Origin: AG2 sp036493735
GTDB taxonomy: Bacteria; Gemmatimonadota; Gemmatimonadetes; Gemmatimonadales; Gemmatimonadaceae
Assembly: GCA_036493735.1 (NCBI GenBank)
Contig: DASXPH010000019.1
Location: forward strand, 62,001-126,000
Reading direction: 5' to 3'
DNA length: 64,000 nucleotides
The position numbers and the translations under genes are program-made. Shown piece after piece: positions 34,978 to 43,022 of this stretch. Every line of letters begins with the position of its first letter. Within the stretch, counting starts at the first letter, position 1. The notes under the pieces were generated by a model, which was given only the letters and a program-made list of their open reading frames with translations, searched no databases and was not told where the DNA came from.

Positions 34978-35075
34978 GATGCCACCCTCCGTCGAACGCC
35001 GTGCCCATCACGGTGCTGTTCTCGACGAGCGCGCGAACCAGGACGTATCTCAACTTACTCGATTCCGTCGCCTCA

Positions 35076-36221
35076 CTACCGCGAGGTCATCGAGACGGTC
35101 AGCGCGGTGTTCGCCCATTCGAGCCAGAGCTGCGAAGTGCGGCCCGCATTCGCGAGTCGAATCGTCAGTCGTTCTGCCGCGTTCCGGAGCGCGCTGCGCG
35201 ACAGCGGCACGCTGAGCACATCGCGCTCGGGATGATGCTCCGTTCCCCACTGCCCCGTTTGGCTGTTGAAGAGCAACCGATAGCTGCTGTCATCGGGTGA
35301 TACGCGAGTCCACAGCGAATAGGCGCCGGCGCGCAGCGTATCGCCGCCAACTATGAGATCGCGAGTCGTCACGAACTGCGTCGCCGCATTCGCCCCGGTG
35401 CGCCAGATCGTGTCGCCGAGGATGCCGTGGCTGAATACGTTGCGTCCACGAACCGCGGGGCGACCATAGTCGATCATGATCGACGCGGCGCCGATTGTGG
35501 CGCGTACGGTGTCGCGCGGAGAGATCGCCGGAACTCCCGTGATGTCGACGGAATCCTCGACATTCGGAAAGTGGGCGGCCGCCGTGAACACGTCGAAGTC
35601 TGCGACCCGCCGCGTCTCCATACGGGTGGTCGTCGCTCTCGCGCTCATGCCGAGCACGTGGCCAGCGGCGTCGATCCGCGCGACGAGGGGAGCTCTTGGA
35701 TTGCCGAATCGCACGGAATCGCCACCGAAGAACACGATCGACATGCCGCCACGGCGGTACGGGCCGAACGCTCCGACCGTCGGTGTAAAGGACGAATCGC
35801 GGCCATTGGCGCGAGCACGAGTCAGAATGAGATCGATCGGGCCCATGGTGCTCGTGAACATCGGAAGCGCTTCACCAACCTGCGCGCGCAACTCCTTGCC
35901 GTCGGCGTTGCGTACGATCATTGAATCGTCGAAGAAACGAATGTCGATGTCGCCATCGACCTTGCCGCTCAGACGATGCAGCTCGAGATGGTATCGGCTT
36001 ACGGTGCCGTCGGGCCGCAAGGTGAGCTCGTAGTGGTGCACCATGATGCCGCCATAGAGACTGATCCACTCACCGGTGATCGACTCTGGCGATCTGACGA
36101 CCTGCTCGAGTGACAGGGTATCGCGCCCCAGCGTGCCCACATAGGTGAAGTGCTGGGCGTTCGCTGGAGCGGCGATCGCCGCGGCGCCCATGAGCGTCAC
36201 GAGATGAAGGTGCCGTCGCAT
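35076..36221 (-). CDS. DUF2911-domain secreted protein
   Basis: A 381-residue protein with a Sec leader (HLHLVTLMGAAAIAAPANAQ). The N-terminal half is an uncharacterised beta-rich region (GEWISLYGGIMVHHYELTLR). The C-terminal 160 residues match DUF2911: SIMIDYGRPAVRGRNVFSHG, WRTGANAATQFVTTRDLIVG, TLRAGAYSLWTRVSPDDSSY, GTEHHPERDVLSVPLS. DUF2911 proteins are exported and of unknown function. The start at 36221 was set by the leader; the frame is open to 36443. Confidence 0.88.
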   Translation of the reverse strand: MRRHLHLVTLMGAAAIAAPANAQHFTYVGTLGRDTLSLEQVVRSPESITGEWISLYGGIMVHHYELTLRPDGTVSRYHLELHRLSGKVDGDIDIRFFDDSMIVRNADGKELRAQVGEALPMFTSTMGPIDLILTRARANGRDSSFTPTVGAFGPYRRGGMSIVFFGGDSVRFGNPRAPLVARIDAAGHVLGMSARATTTRMETRRVADFDVFTAAAHFPNVEDSVDITGVPAISPRDTVRATIGAASIMIDYGRPAVRGRNVFSHGILGDTIWRTGANAATQFVTTRDLIVGGDTLRAGAYSLWTRVSPDDSSYRLLFNSQTGQWGTEHHPERDVLSVPLSRSALRNAAERLTIRLANAGRTSQLWLEWANTALTVSMTSR

Positions 36222-36456
36222 CGATCGTCGTCTCTCTTGTCGAATGTACAAGGGAGAGACCCTAACGCGCTTCTGTCGACTGGTCAAGGGTAGGGCTGCA
36301 CTGTCGCGGTGAAGGTGCCGCGGCATCCAGAACGTTGCTCGGGGTTCGTCTCCGACGCCGACTCGTGCAAGTTGACCGTGGAGGTTGAGGGCTCGGGGGG
36401 CATAAGGGTTCTCTGACAACACTCTGACAGGCGCACCGCACATCTGGTGATTGGTG

Positions 36457-36487
36457 GGAAGGATTATTAGGAATCTCTAATCTTTCC
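36457..36487. promoter_or_regulatory. inverted repeat in divergent promoter
   Basis: GGAAGGATTA and TAATCTTTCC form 10-bp arms (one mismatch) around an 11-nt loop, 41 nt before the M50-like gene, in the 306-nt interval shared with the DUF2911 gene. Candidate operator. Confidence 0.35.
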
Positions 36488-36527
36488 GACTGCCGACATG
36501 GCTCGCGGCTAGCACCGCCCGCTACCT

Positions 36528-37424
36528 TTGGCGCTAATCGCTGAGACAGACCACCTCCGCTATGTGGCGTGGATAGATTCCCGCTCCGTGGCGACTACTG
36601 CGGATTCCATCACATTGGCGCGGTCCGACTGGGTTACCGTTGGGGCCTTTGCAGTCCTCGTTCACGTCATAGCGGTCCTCACCCACGAGGCGCTTGGCCA
36701 CGGTGGCGCCTGCCTTCTGATGGGGTGCACGCCGCGGCTCGTCACGACGATGGATTTTCTTGGCGACGAGAGCGCTCTGTCCCACTGGGCAGTACGAGTC
36801 GTCGCTGCTGGCGGCACCATTGCTAACTTGCTCGTTGCCTCGCTGACGCTCCTGCTCCTGGGCCGACGAAAGCAAGCCGCTACGGGACGAGCGTGGTTTT
36901 TTCTCTGGCTACTCGCGACCGTCAATCTGCTGCAGGCGAGCGGCTATCTGCTGTACTCCGGGATCATGAACATTGGTGATTGGTCGGACGTCGTTCGCGG
37001 CTTTGCGCCCGCCTGGTTCTGGCGTGTCGCGCTGTCCGTTATCGGCGCATACACGTACTGGATGGCCGTGAAGTGGTCGATGCGGCAGCTCGGCAAACGG
37101 CTCGGCGTTTCCAGTGACGCGCGCGTCGCCGACGCGTATCGCTACACCCTCGTCGCCTACTTTGCCGCCGGTTGTCTCGAGCTCATGGCGGGATTCCGTG
37201 AACCAGGTGGGGCGGTGATCGTGCTGATGTCTGGCGTCGCCGCGTCGTTCGGTGGGACGTCGGGGCTCGTGTGGGGTCCGCAGCTGCTGCGCGATCGGCG
37301 ATTTGCGGCGCCGCGCGGCGAACCGTTACTGCTGACGCGGAATTGGCTCACCATTCTCGCCGCCGCAATCGCTGGAGCTCTGTTCATCATCGTGCTCGGC
37401 CCCGGCGTCAGACTCCACTCGTAA
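36528..37424 (+). CDS. polytopic membrane protein, M50-like
   Basis: A 298-residue inner-membrane protein with about six helices. The segment VLTHEALGHGGACLLMGC (about residues 51-68) resembles the zinc-binding helix of M50 site-2-protease relatives. However the spacing is H-E-x3-H (His53, Glu54, His58) rather than HExxH, so activity is uncertain. Helices follow at about 90-112, 122-145, 160-180, 205-225 and 270-292. It starts at TTG 36528; GTG near 36562 is an alternative. No substrate partner is adjacent. Confidence 0.72.
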   Translation: MALIAETDHLRYVAWIDSRSVATTADSITLARSDWVTVGAFAVLVHVIAVLTHEALGHGGACLLMGCTPRLVTTMDFLGDESALSHWAVRVVAAGGTIANLLVASLTLLLLGRRKQAATGRAWFFLWLLATVNLLQASGYLLYSGIMNIGDWSDVVRGFAPAWFWRVALSVIGAYTYWMAVKWSMRQLGKRLGVSSDARVADAYRYTLVAYFAAGCLELMAGFREPGGAVIVLMSGVAASFGGTSGLVWGPQLLRDRRFAAPRGEPLLLTRNWLTILAAAIAGALFIIVLGPGVRLHS

Positions 37425-37580
37425 CGTTCGGCTCGTGGCCGGCCACTCGGCTGTCAGAGTCAGCCGGGCGCCACCTTGCCAGAAGCGACTGCCCAAAGCG
37501 AGAGTCGATAACCTTTGACAGATGACACAGGTTCCTGAAGGTTAAGCAGTAGCGGATCACCAGGCGCCGGAGCTATGTCA

Positions 37581-40007
37581 ATGCGAGTCTTCTTCGACGA
37601 CGCAATCGCTGATGCGGCCTTCGCTCTCAGAACGTACCGTCGCAAGCCCGCCTTCGCGTTCACCGTCATCGTCACACTTGCGCTCGCGGTGGGAGCCAGC
37701 ACCGCGCTCTTCAGCATCATCGAGCGTGTGTTGCTTCGTTCACTCCCGTATTCTGCACCGAATGCGTTGGTGAGCATCACCACTCGGCGAGCCACCGGAA
37801 CCTCCGAGAAGTCGTCGTACCTCGAGATGCTGGACTGGCGCGCCCAGCGCGACGTGTTCTCGGCCGTGGAGGCGTACGACGAGACGAACATCGGCGTCGA
37901 GCTCGATGGCGGTGCTCAAATGCTCAGCGGCGCTCGCGTGACGCCGGGCTTCTTCTCGATGCTGGGCGTTACGCCCATCCGCGGCCGATCCATTACAGCC
38001 GATGACGACAATGGCGCGCCCGTCGTTATCCTGACCCACGACTTCTGGTCGAGTCGACTGGCGCAGGCCGAGGACGTGGTCGGACATTTCCTCAGAATCG
38101 ATGGCTCTCCCTACCGAATCATTGGCGTCCTTCCCCCCGACTTTCGTTTCGCGCCGGCGGGCAACGTCCAACTGTGGCTGCTTATCGATCGGAATCCCGA
38201 CGCGCGCGCTCGGCGCGACGCGCGTTCGTTGAACCTCGTCGCCCGCCTTCGCGACGGCGTGTCGGTGGAACGAGCGCGTCTCCGCATCCAGCAATTGATG
38301 CGCACCTTTGCAACACGAGCTGCTGGGGCAGACGCCGAGCGGACAATGAATGTGATTTCCCTGCGCGAGGAGATCGTCGGCGCTGTGCGTCGTCCATTGC
38401 TGGTATTGTTCGGAGCAGTCGCGGTTCTACTACTCATTGCGTGTGCGAACATCGCCAGTCTCGTCCTCGCGCGGACGACCGAGCGAGAGCGTGAGCTCGC
38501 AGTGCGATCGGCGATTGGCGCCGCGAGATGGCGTCTCTCGCGCCAGATCCTCGTCGAGAATTTGATACTCGCACTTGCCGGCGGCATCTTCGCACTTCTC
38601 GTCGCGAACGTGGGCGTGTCTCTCCTGACCGCGCTCATTCCACCAGCACTGTACGAGCAGATTCCGGCGCTGCACGACGTGACCGTCGAGCGCTCGAGTT
38701 TAGTGTTCGCTCTGATCGTCGTGGTGCTCGGCGGTTTAGGGTTCGGACTCGCGCCGGTGTTGATTGCCACGCGTGCTCCGGCGGCGGAGACCCTTCGCTC
38801 CGGCACTGGCCTGAGCGCGGGGCGACGAATGCATCGCCTGCGACGTGTGCTCATCATCGGCGAGATAGCACTCACGACGATTTTGCTCGTCGCCGCCGGC
38901 CTCCTGGGACGCAGCCTCATGTCGTTGCTGCGCATCGATACGGGCTTCGACGCAGCGGGGGTGGCGACCGTACGCGCGGCGCTCTCGAATTCACGGTATC
39001 CTGATCCGGGGCGGCAAGCGAGCTTCTTTGCGCAAGTGCTAACGAACGTCCGCGCGGTACCCGGTGTGCAAATGGTGGGTGCCGTCTCGAGCCCTCCTCT
39101 TCAGGGGAGCGGTAGCGCGACAATTGTCCGTGCTGATGCGTCGACGGCGGCAGAAAACGCCAAGATAGAAGTGGTCAGTCGTACGATCGCGGGCGATTAC
39201 TTCAGAACGCTCAGAGTTCCCATCCGCGAGGGTCGCACGCTCGACGATCGCGACGCCGCGCCGGCTCGGCGGTCGATTGTCATCAGCGCGAATCTCGCAC
39301 GCCAGCTTTTCTCGACGGAGAGCGCCATTGGCCGCGCTGTCCGGTTCGAGCGCGACAGTGTGCCCTGGACCGTGGTCGGCGTGGTGGGCGATGTGAAGAC
39401 CGGTGCGCTGGACGAGCAGTCTGCGCCGACGCTCTACAGGTACTACCTCCAGGCGCCTGCCAATCGGATGTCCGTCATGGCGCGAACGGCCACCGAGCCA
39501 TCGTCGATCATCTCCGAGATGCGCCGCGCAATCCATGCCGTCGACGCGGCGGTACCGCTCTACTCCGAGACGACGCTGCGCGACCAGGTGCAGCAGTCAC
39601 CAGCCATCTCCGCACGCCGATATCCGCTCCTTCTCATCGCCACATTCGCGCTCAGCGCGCTGGTCCTGGCCATAGTCGGGGTCTATGGGCTCATCGCGTA
39701 TGCCATCGCGCAGCGGCGGCGCGAGATCGCCATTCGTCTCGCGCTCGGTGCGCGTGACGTCGAGATCACGGCCATGTTCCTTCGCGACGGAATGCGGCTC
39801 CTCGTCTCGGGCGTGGTGATCGGAGGGGTGGGCGCAATGCTCGTCTCGGGCGCGCTCTCGGCGTTTCTGTTCGATGTTCGTCGCCTGGACGCCGTGACGT
39901 ACGTGTCGGCGATTCTAGTATTGGCCGCCGCTACGTGCGGTGCGTGTTACATCCCGGCGCGCCGCGCGAGTGCACTCGATCCCGCGCTTGCTTTTCGCGC
40001 GGAGTGA
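37581..40007 (+). CDS. ADOP-family permease without prefix domain
   Basis: A duplicated orphan permease of about 808 residues: FFDDAIADAAFALRTYRRKP, two MacB-core/FtsX units, ending IPARRASALDPALAFR. Two ATGs (37575, 37581) are in frame; GGAG at 37569-37572 is 8 nt from the second and only 2 nt from the first, so 37581 is preferred. No PadR or ATPase neighbour. It is convergent with a small lipoprotein gene 27 nt downstream. Confidence 0.94.
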   Translation: MRVFFDDAIADAAFALRTYRRKPAFAFTVIVTLALAVGASTALFSIIERVLLRSLPYSAPNALVSITTRRATGTSEKSSYLEMLDWRAQRDVFSAVEAYDETNIGVELDGGAQMLSGARVTPGFFSMLGVTPIRGRSITADDDNGAPVVILTHDFWSSRLAQAEDVVGHFLRIDGSPYRIIGVLPPDFRFAPAGNVQLWLLIDRNPDARARRDARSLNLVARLRDGVSVERARLRIQQLMRTFATRAAGADAERTMNVISLREEIVGAVRRPLLVLFGAVAVLLLIACANIASLVLARTTERERELAVRSAIGAARWRLSRQILVENLILALAGGIFALLVANVGVSLLTALIPPALYEQIPALHDVTVERSSLVFALIVVVLGGLGFGLAPVLIATRAPAAETLRSGTGLSAGRRMHRLRRVLIIGEIALTTILLVAAGLLGRSLMSLLRIDTGFDAAGVATVRAALSNSRYPDPGRQASFFAQVLTNVRAVPGVQMVGAVSSPPLQGSGSATIVRADASTAAENAKIEVVSRTIAGDYFRTLRVPIREGRTLDDRDAAPARRSIVISANLARQLFSTESAIGRAVRFERDSVPWTVVGVVGDVKTGALDEQSAPTLYRYYLQAPANRMSVMARTATEPSSIISEMRRAIHAVDAAVPLYSETTLRDQVQQSPAISARRYPLLLIATFALSALVLAIVGVYGLIAYAIAQRRREIAIRLALGARDVEITAMFLRDGMRLLVSGVVIGGVGAMLVSGALSAFLFDVRRLDAVTYVSAILVLAAATCGACYIPARRASALDPALAFRAE

Positions 40008-40034
40008 ACAGCTGGCGTGCGGTTCACGAAGCGC

Positions 40035-40448
40035 TTACGGACCGGTGAGCCGCTGGAGGTGCAGCGTCCTCGGGGAGCCACTCTCCGTAACCGTGCCTTC
40101 GAGGTCATTGTTCGAGGTGAAGACTCCCGCGAAGTGCTCGGTGAACGATGTGCCGACGGGGACGCCATTATCGAGGTGCTCGAAGGTGAGATCGAGCACG
40201 ACGTCGCGCCCAGAGACTTCACCAGTTGCCGTCACATCACCGCCGAGAATCGCCTCGCCCGTCCAGCTGCCTGAGCCGCTGACCGAGCCATCGGTCTCCA
40301 ATAGAATCAGGTGAAGCGACTCCCCGGCCGGCTCGCTGACGGCAAACCATCGACCGTTCAGGGCATTCGGCCCTAGCGACAGGCCGTCGCTCGTGCACGA
40401 GGCGAGGAGAGCGAGGGCGAGTACGCAGAAATAGCGTGTCTGTCTCAT
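40035..40448 (-). CDS. small lipoprotein, hypothetical
   Basis: A 137-residue lipoprotein with leader QTRYFCVLALALLASCTSDG (LASC lipobox). The mature domain is a predicted beta-barrel or sandwich with repeated turns (NGRWFAVSEPAGESLHLILL, SGSGSWTGEAILGGDVTATG, VLDLTFEHLDNGVPVGTSFT). It is of unknown function. Such short lipocalin-like lipoproteins are common in this phylum. It is divergent from the response regulator operon. Confidence 0.7.
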   Translation of the reverse strand: MRQTRYFCVLALALLASCTSDGLSLGPNALNGRWFAVSEPAGESLHLILLETDGSVSGSGSWTGEAILGGDVTATGEVSGRDVVLDLTFEHLDNGVPVGTSFTEHFAGVFTSNNDLEGTVTESGSPRTLHLQRLTGP

Positions 40449-40502
40449 AACTTGCTAAACACGACCGCGGCGGTGATCGGTCACCCTGATACGACGCCGT
40501 GA

Positions 40503-40516
40503 ATTTCGTACGAAAT
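40503..40516. promoter_or_regulatory. perfect 14-bp palindrome
   Basis: ATTTCGTACGAAAT, followed 2 nt later by a repeated CGTACC half. It lies in the divergent interval between the lipoprotein and the response regulator operon, about 55 nt upstream of the lipoprotein start. Candidate operator. Confidence 0.4.
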
Positions 40517-40641
40517 CGTACCAAAATATTGGGCGCTAAACGGATGCTGCTTTTCGAGTTTGCGCCACTGCCAATTGATGCGTAGTGTGTGAATGTCACA
40601 CTCTTGCAACTGCGTTCTCCCCTCCGTGTGGAGTGGTCAGC

Positions 40642-40692
40642 ATGGAATCGATTGGCGTCGGGAACGCCTATCACCGCGGCTCTCGCCGTTAG
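40642..40692 (+). pseudogene. 16-codon remnant of the 41120 gene
   Basis: ATG 40642 to TAG 40692 reads MESIGVGNAYHRGSRR. The complete gene at 41120 begins MESTGFGHDV and ends AYYRNSRR, followed like this one by the same CGCCGTTAGGC. The preceding 20 nt also match (GGAGT-GT-AGCATGG in both). This looks like a tandem copy that lost its middle 95 codons. It sits 7 nt before the response regulator and could act as a leader peptide. Confidence 0.5.
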
Positions 40693-40699
40693 GCGCGCG

Positions 40700-41095
40700 A
40701 TGTCGTCCTCGGAATCTCCCGGGTTGTCAGCTCCCTGGGTAGCGATAGTCGACGATCATATTTCGGTTCGCACGTCACTCGCTCGCGCCCTTCGACTACA
40801 TGGAATTACCGCCGAAGGATTTGCGTCGGCTGAGGACTACCTTCGCGACGGTCACTTCGCGAAGCCCTGTTGCCTCGTGCTGGACGTGCAACTGCCCGGG
40901 CTCAGTGGATTCGACCTTCAGAGAGAGCTGGCAACCCGATCGGCGTCAGCGCCCCCGATCATCATGATCTCCGCGCACGCCGAGAATCTCTTTTCAAGCA
41001 ATCACACGCTGGGCGGTGTTTACGGCTGCCTCCAGAAGCCCTTTGCGATCGACGCACTGCTCGAGCTTGTCCGGCCGCATTATGTAGCCGCGTGA
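40700..41095 (+). CDS. single-domain response regulator (receiver only)
   Basis: A 131-residue FixJ/NarL-type receiver with no output domain. The acidic pair is Asp18/Asp19 (AIVDDHISVRTSLARAL), the phospho-acceptor Asp62 in LVLDVQLPGLSGFD, the switch Ser in IIMISAH, and Lys in CLQKPF. ATG 40700 is the start; upstream in-frame residues show no homology. It lies 24 nt before the 112-residue gene. With no output domain it probably acts by protein interaction or in a phosphorelay. Confidence 0.9.
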   Translation: MSSSESPGLSAPWVAIVDDHISVRTSLARALRLHGITAEGFASAEDYLRDGHFAKPCCLVLDVQLPGLSGFDLQRELATRSASAPPIIMISAHAENLFSSNHTLGGVYGCLQKPFAIDALLELVRPHYVAA

Positions 41096-41119
41096 ACCCT
41101 CTGTTTTGGAGTCGTTAGC

Positions 41120-41458
41120 ATGGAATCGACTGGCTTCGGGCACGATGTCATGGGGACGTCGCCCGGAAAGCCCCAACTGAGCGCCGAAGCGATAGCGGCA
41201 CTCCACACTGCACTGCGCGATGGTCGGGTGCCCGACGATGCGATGTCATCGCCGGCATTGGACGACGCCCTGTGCCACATCTGCGGTGAAGCGAGACTGA
41301 AGAACTGGCCTCCCGAGTCACTGCTGATCGCGTACAAAACGGCGCTCGAGATGGTTCCTGCCGTCCGACGGCTCGCGCGGGGACCGGACCACGACGAATT
41401 TGTGGCGCGCCTCGTATCCCGCTGCATAGACGCGTACTACCGCAATTCTCGCCGTTAG
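41120..41458 (+). CDS. hypothetical protein in response regulator operon
   Basis: A 112-residue helical protein: LSAEAIAALHTALRDGRVPD, DDALCHICGEARLKNWPPES, LLIAYKTALEMVPAVRRLAR, ARLVSRCIDAYYRNSRR. A CHIC pair could bind metal. I do not recognise the family. The gene is followed after 2 nt by DoxX and preceded by a receiver, suggesting a shared operon. A miniature copy of its ends is at 40642. Confidence 0.65.
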   Translation: MESTGFGHDVMGTSPGKPQLSAEAIAALHTALRDGRVPDDAMSSPALDDALCHICGEARLKNWPPESLLIAYKTALEMVPAVRRLARGPDHDEFVARLVSRCIDAYYRNSRR

Positions 41459-41460
41459 GC

Positions 41461-42039
41461 ATGACCGAACGAATCGCCGTCGCTCGTCGGCGAGCGCAGG
41501 ATTATGACTCCATCTCTCTACGGGGAGAGCAAGGACCTCGAGGACTCAACGAGCGGAACACGCGCGCGCTCTCCCTCCTTCGTATCGCTGTCGGCATTCT
41601 CTTTCTTGTTTTCGGAGAATACAAGGTCTTCGGCACGCAGTTCACGTTGGGCGGCGGTTTTCAAGGCTGGATCGAGCGCTTTCTGAGCGGCGGAGCCGCG
41701 TATCCGTTCATGGTTCCGGTGCTCAGGAACGTGGTGCTTCCGCACCAGATCGCAATCGCCTTTCTCGTCGCCTATGGCGAGCTCGCGATCGGGGTCGCGC
41801 TGGTCCTCGGGGTCCTCGTGCGCACCGCTAGCGTCGCCGGCGTGATCTACATGCTCGCGTTACTCTTCTCGTCCAATTATCCGGGGCCGCATGTCGCGCC
41901 GTGGCAATACTTCGGCGCGGCGCTCGACCATCTTGTCCTTGCCATGTGCTTCGCGACCTTCGCCGTCGGCGAGCCAGGAGCGTGGTCGTTAGGTGCGGCG
42001 ATTCGGAACAGCCGCTTCAGGCCGCTCGACCGCCGTTAG
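41461..42039 (+). CDS. DoxX-family membrane protein
   Basis: A 192-residue DoxX/MauE-like four-helix membrane protein. After a charged N-terminal 35 residues come helix 1 (LSLLRIAVGILFLVFGEYKV), helix 2 (IAIAFLVAYGELAIGVALVL), helix 3 (VAGVIYMLALLFSSNY) and helix 4 (ALDHLVLAMCFATFAVGE). The family is linked to respiratory quinone or thiol redox pathways, but with little proof. ATG 41461 follows the previous stop by 2 nt, inside the motif CGTTAGGC-ATG. Confidence 0.88.
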   Translation: MTERIAVARRRAQDYDSISLRGEQGPRGLNERNTRALSLLRIAVGILFLVFGEYKVFGTQFTLGGGFQGWIERFLSGGAAYPFMVPVLRNVVLPHQIAIAFLVAYGELAIGVALVLGVLVRTASVAGVIYMLALLFSSNYPGPHVAPWQYFGAALDHLVLAMCFATFAVGEPGAWSLGAAIRNSRFRPLDRR

Positions 42040-42055
42040 GTGCGCTCCGCCCGCA

Positions 42056-42871
42056 TTACGATGATCGTCGCTCGGCCGCCACGACAAGGTCGGGATCGAA
42101 CACCCGCACTTCGGTCACCCCGTCGCTTCGAAACGCGAACCGGACCCCCACCGACTCGGCGCCCATCGGCACGAACTCGTCACGTCCAACCGCGGTCAGT
42201 CCGCGTGGGAATGGCAATCCAGGACGTGTGATCGACAGGCCAGATTTGTCGCTGGCGACATTGAGGACGTCTTCGGCACTTGCTCCGAAGGCATAGGTCC
42301 CGACGTACTTCGCGCGCTCGCTTTCGCTCAGTGCGATCTTGCCGGCGAGCTGCGGATCGGCACCGCCAATCCTCTCGAGGTACTCGCGCACCGCGATCGC
42401 GCGCCCGCCGCCGGCGCGGGCGTGGGCCAGGAGGGTGATGCTGTGCGGTCCAAATATGCCTTGGCAACCCGGTGCGCTCTCGACGAAGGCTCTCACGATG
42501 TCGAGCTGCCCCATCATGGTAGCGGAAAAAAGCGTCGGCCGGGCTCCGTGAGCGATGAGCAGTTGTGCAATGTCGTCGCGGCCCGAGTGTGAGGCCGCGC
42601 CGAGTGCGTCCTCCCAATCGCCGAATCCCCAATCGACGGCAGCTTTCGCCAACGACGGTCGTGCTTCGACGAGTTGCTTGACCCGCCCGAGATCGAAGTG
42701 AGCGACCCTGACCATCTCCTCGACCGCGACCGGGTCCTGGCGGGGAAACAGTGCGGGCAGCGCCGTGCCTTTCTCCAGCCGCATTTGTGCCGTGAGACGG
42801 TGCGGGCCGATTGCGCCGGCCACGAGTGTGCCGATTCCGAAACTGAGGAACGAACGACGGTCGTGCGCCAT
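42056..42871 (-). CDS. ankyrin-repeat exported protein
   Basis: A 271-residue protein. The N-terminus has an RR-type leader (HDRRSFLSFGIGTLVAGAIG) suggesting Tat or Sec export. Residues about 50-150 contain ankyrin-like repeats (VRVAHFDLGRVKQLVEARPS, DWEDALGAASHSGRDDIAQL, LIAHGARPTLFSATMMGQLD). The last 90 residues form a beta domain (YVGTYAFGASAEDVLNVASD) similar to the lipocalin-like tail attached to beta-lactamase-related proteins. It probably mediates protein binding in the periplasm. It is divergent from the CadC-like regulator and convergent with DoxX. Confidence 0.8.
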   Translation of the reverse strand: MAHDRRSFLSFGIGTLVAGAIGPHRLTAQMRLEKGTALPALFPRQDPVAVEEMVRVAHFDLGRVKQLVEARPSLAKAAVDWGFGDWEDALGAASHSGRDDIAQLLIAHGARPTLFSATMMGQLDIVRAFVESAPGCQGIFGPHSITLLAHARAGGGRAIAVREYLERIGGADPQLAGKIALSESERAKYVGTYAFGASAEDVLNVASDKSGLSITRPGLPFPRGLTAVGRDEFVPMGAESVGVRFAFRSDGVTEVRVFDPDLVVAAERRSS

Positions 42872-42881
42872 GAGACTCTCG

Positions 42882-42910
42882 CATCATCGGATGATGAACG
42901 ATCATGATCG
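42882..42910. promoter_or_regulatory. two adjacent palindromes in divergent promoter
   Basis: CATCAT-CGG-ATGATG (42882-42896) is followed by the perfect 12-bp palindrome CGATCATGATCG (42899-42910), between the ankyrin gene and the winged-helix regulator. Candidate binding sites for that regulator. Confidence 0.4.
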
Positions 42911-43022
42911 GAGCCACGATCCTCCATGCGGCGCCCTCGAGTTTTCTCTGAGCTGTCGATGAGAGCTCGATTGGCGAGGCGGACGAAACGGCGAGAGTCG
43001 TCGCCGAGTGATATGTTGGGCG

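Noticed and set aside
22248..42040. Integron attC sites, because GTTAGGC and GCCTAAC fit the R' and R'' core consensus and occur before some starts (23911, 40700, 41461).
   Set aside because: No paired R''/L''/L'/R' imperfect palindrome of attC size was found at any copy, no integrase is present, and the motif is also common inside conserved genes.
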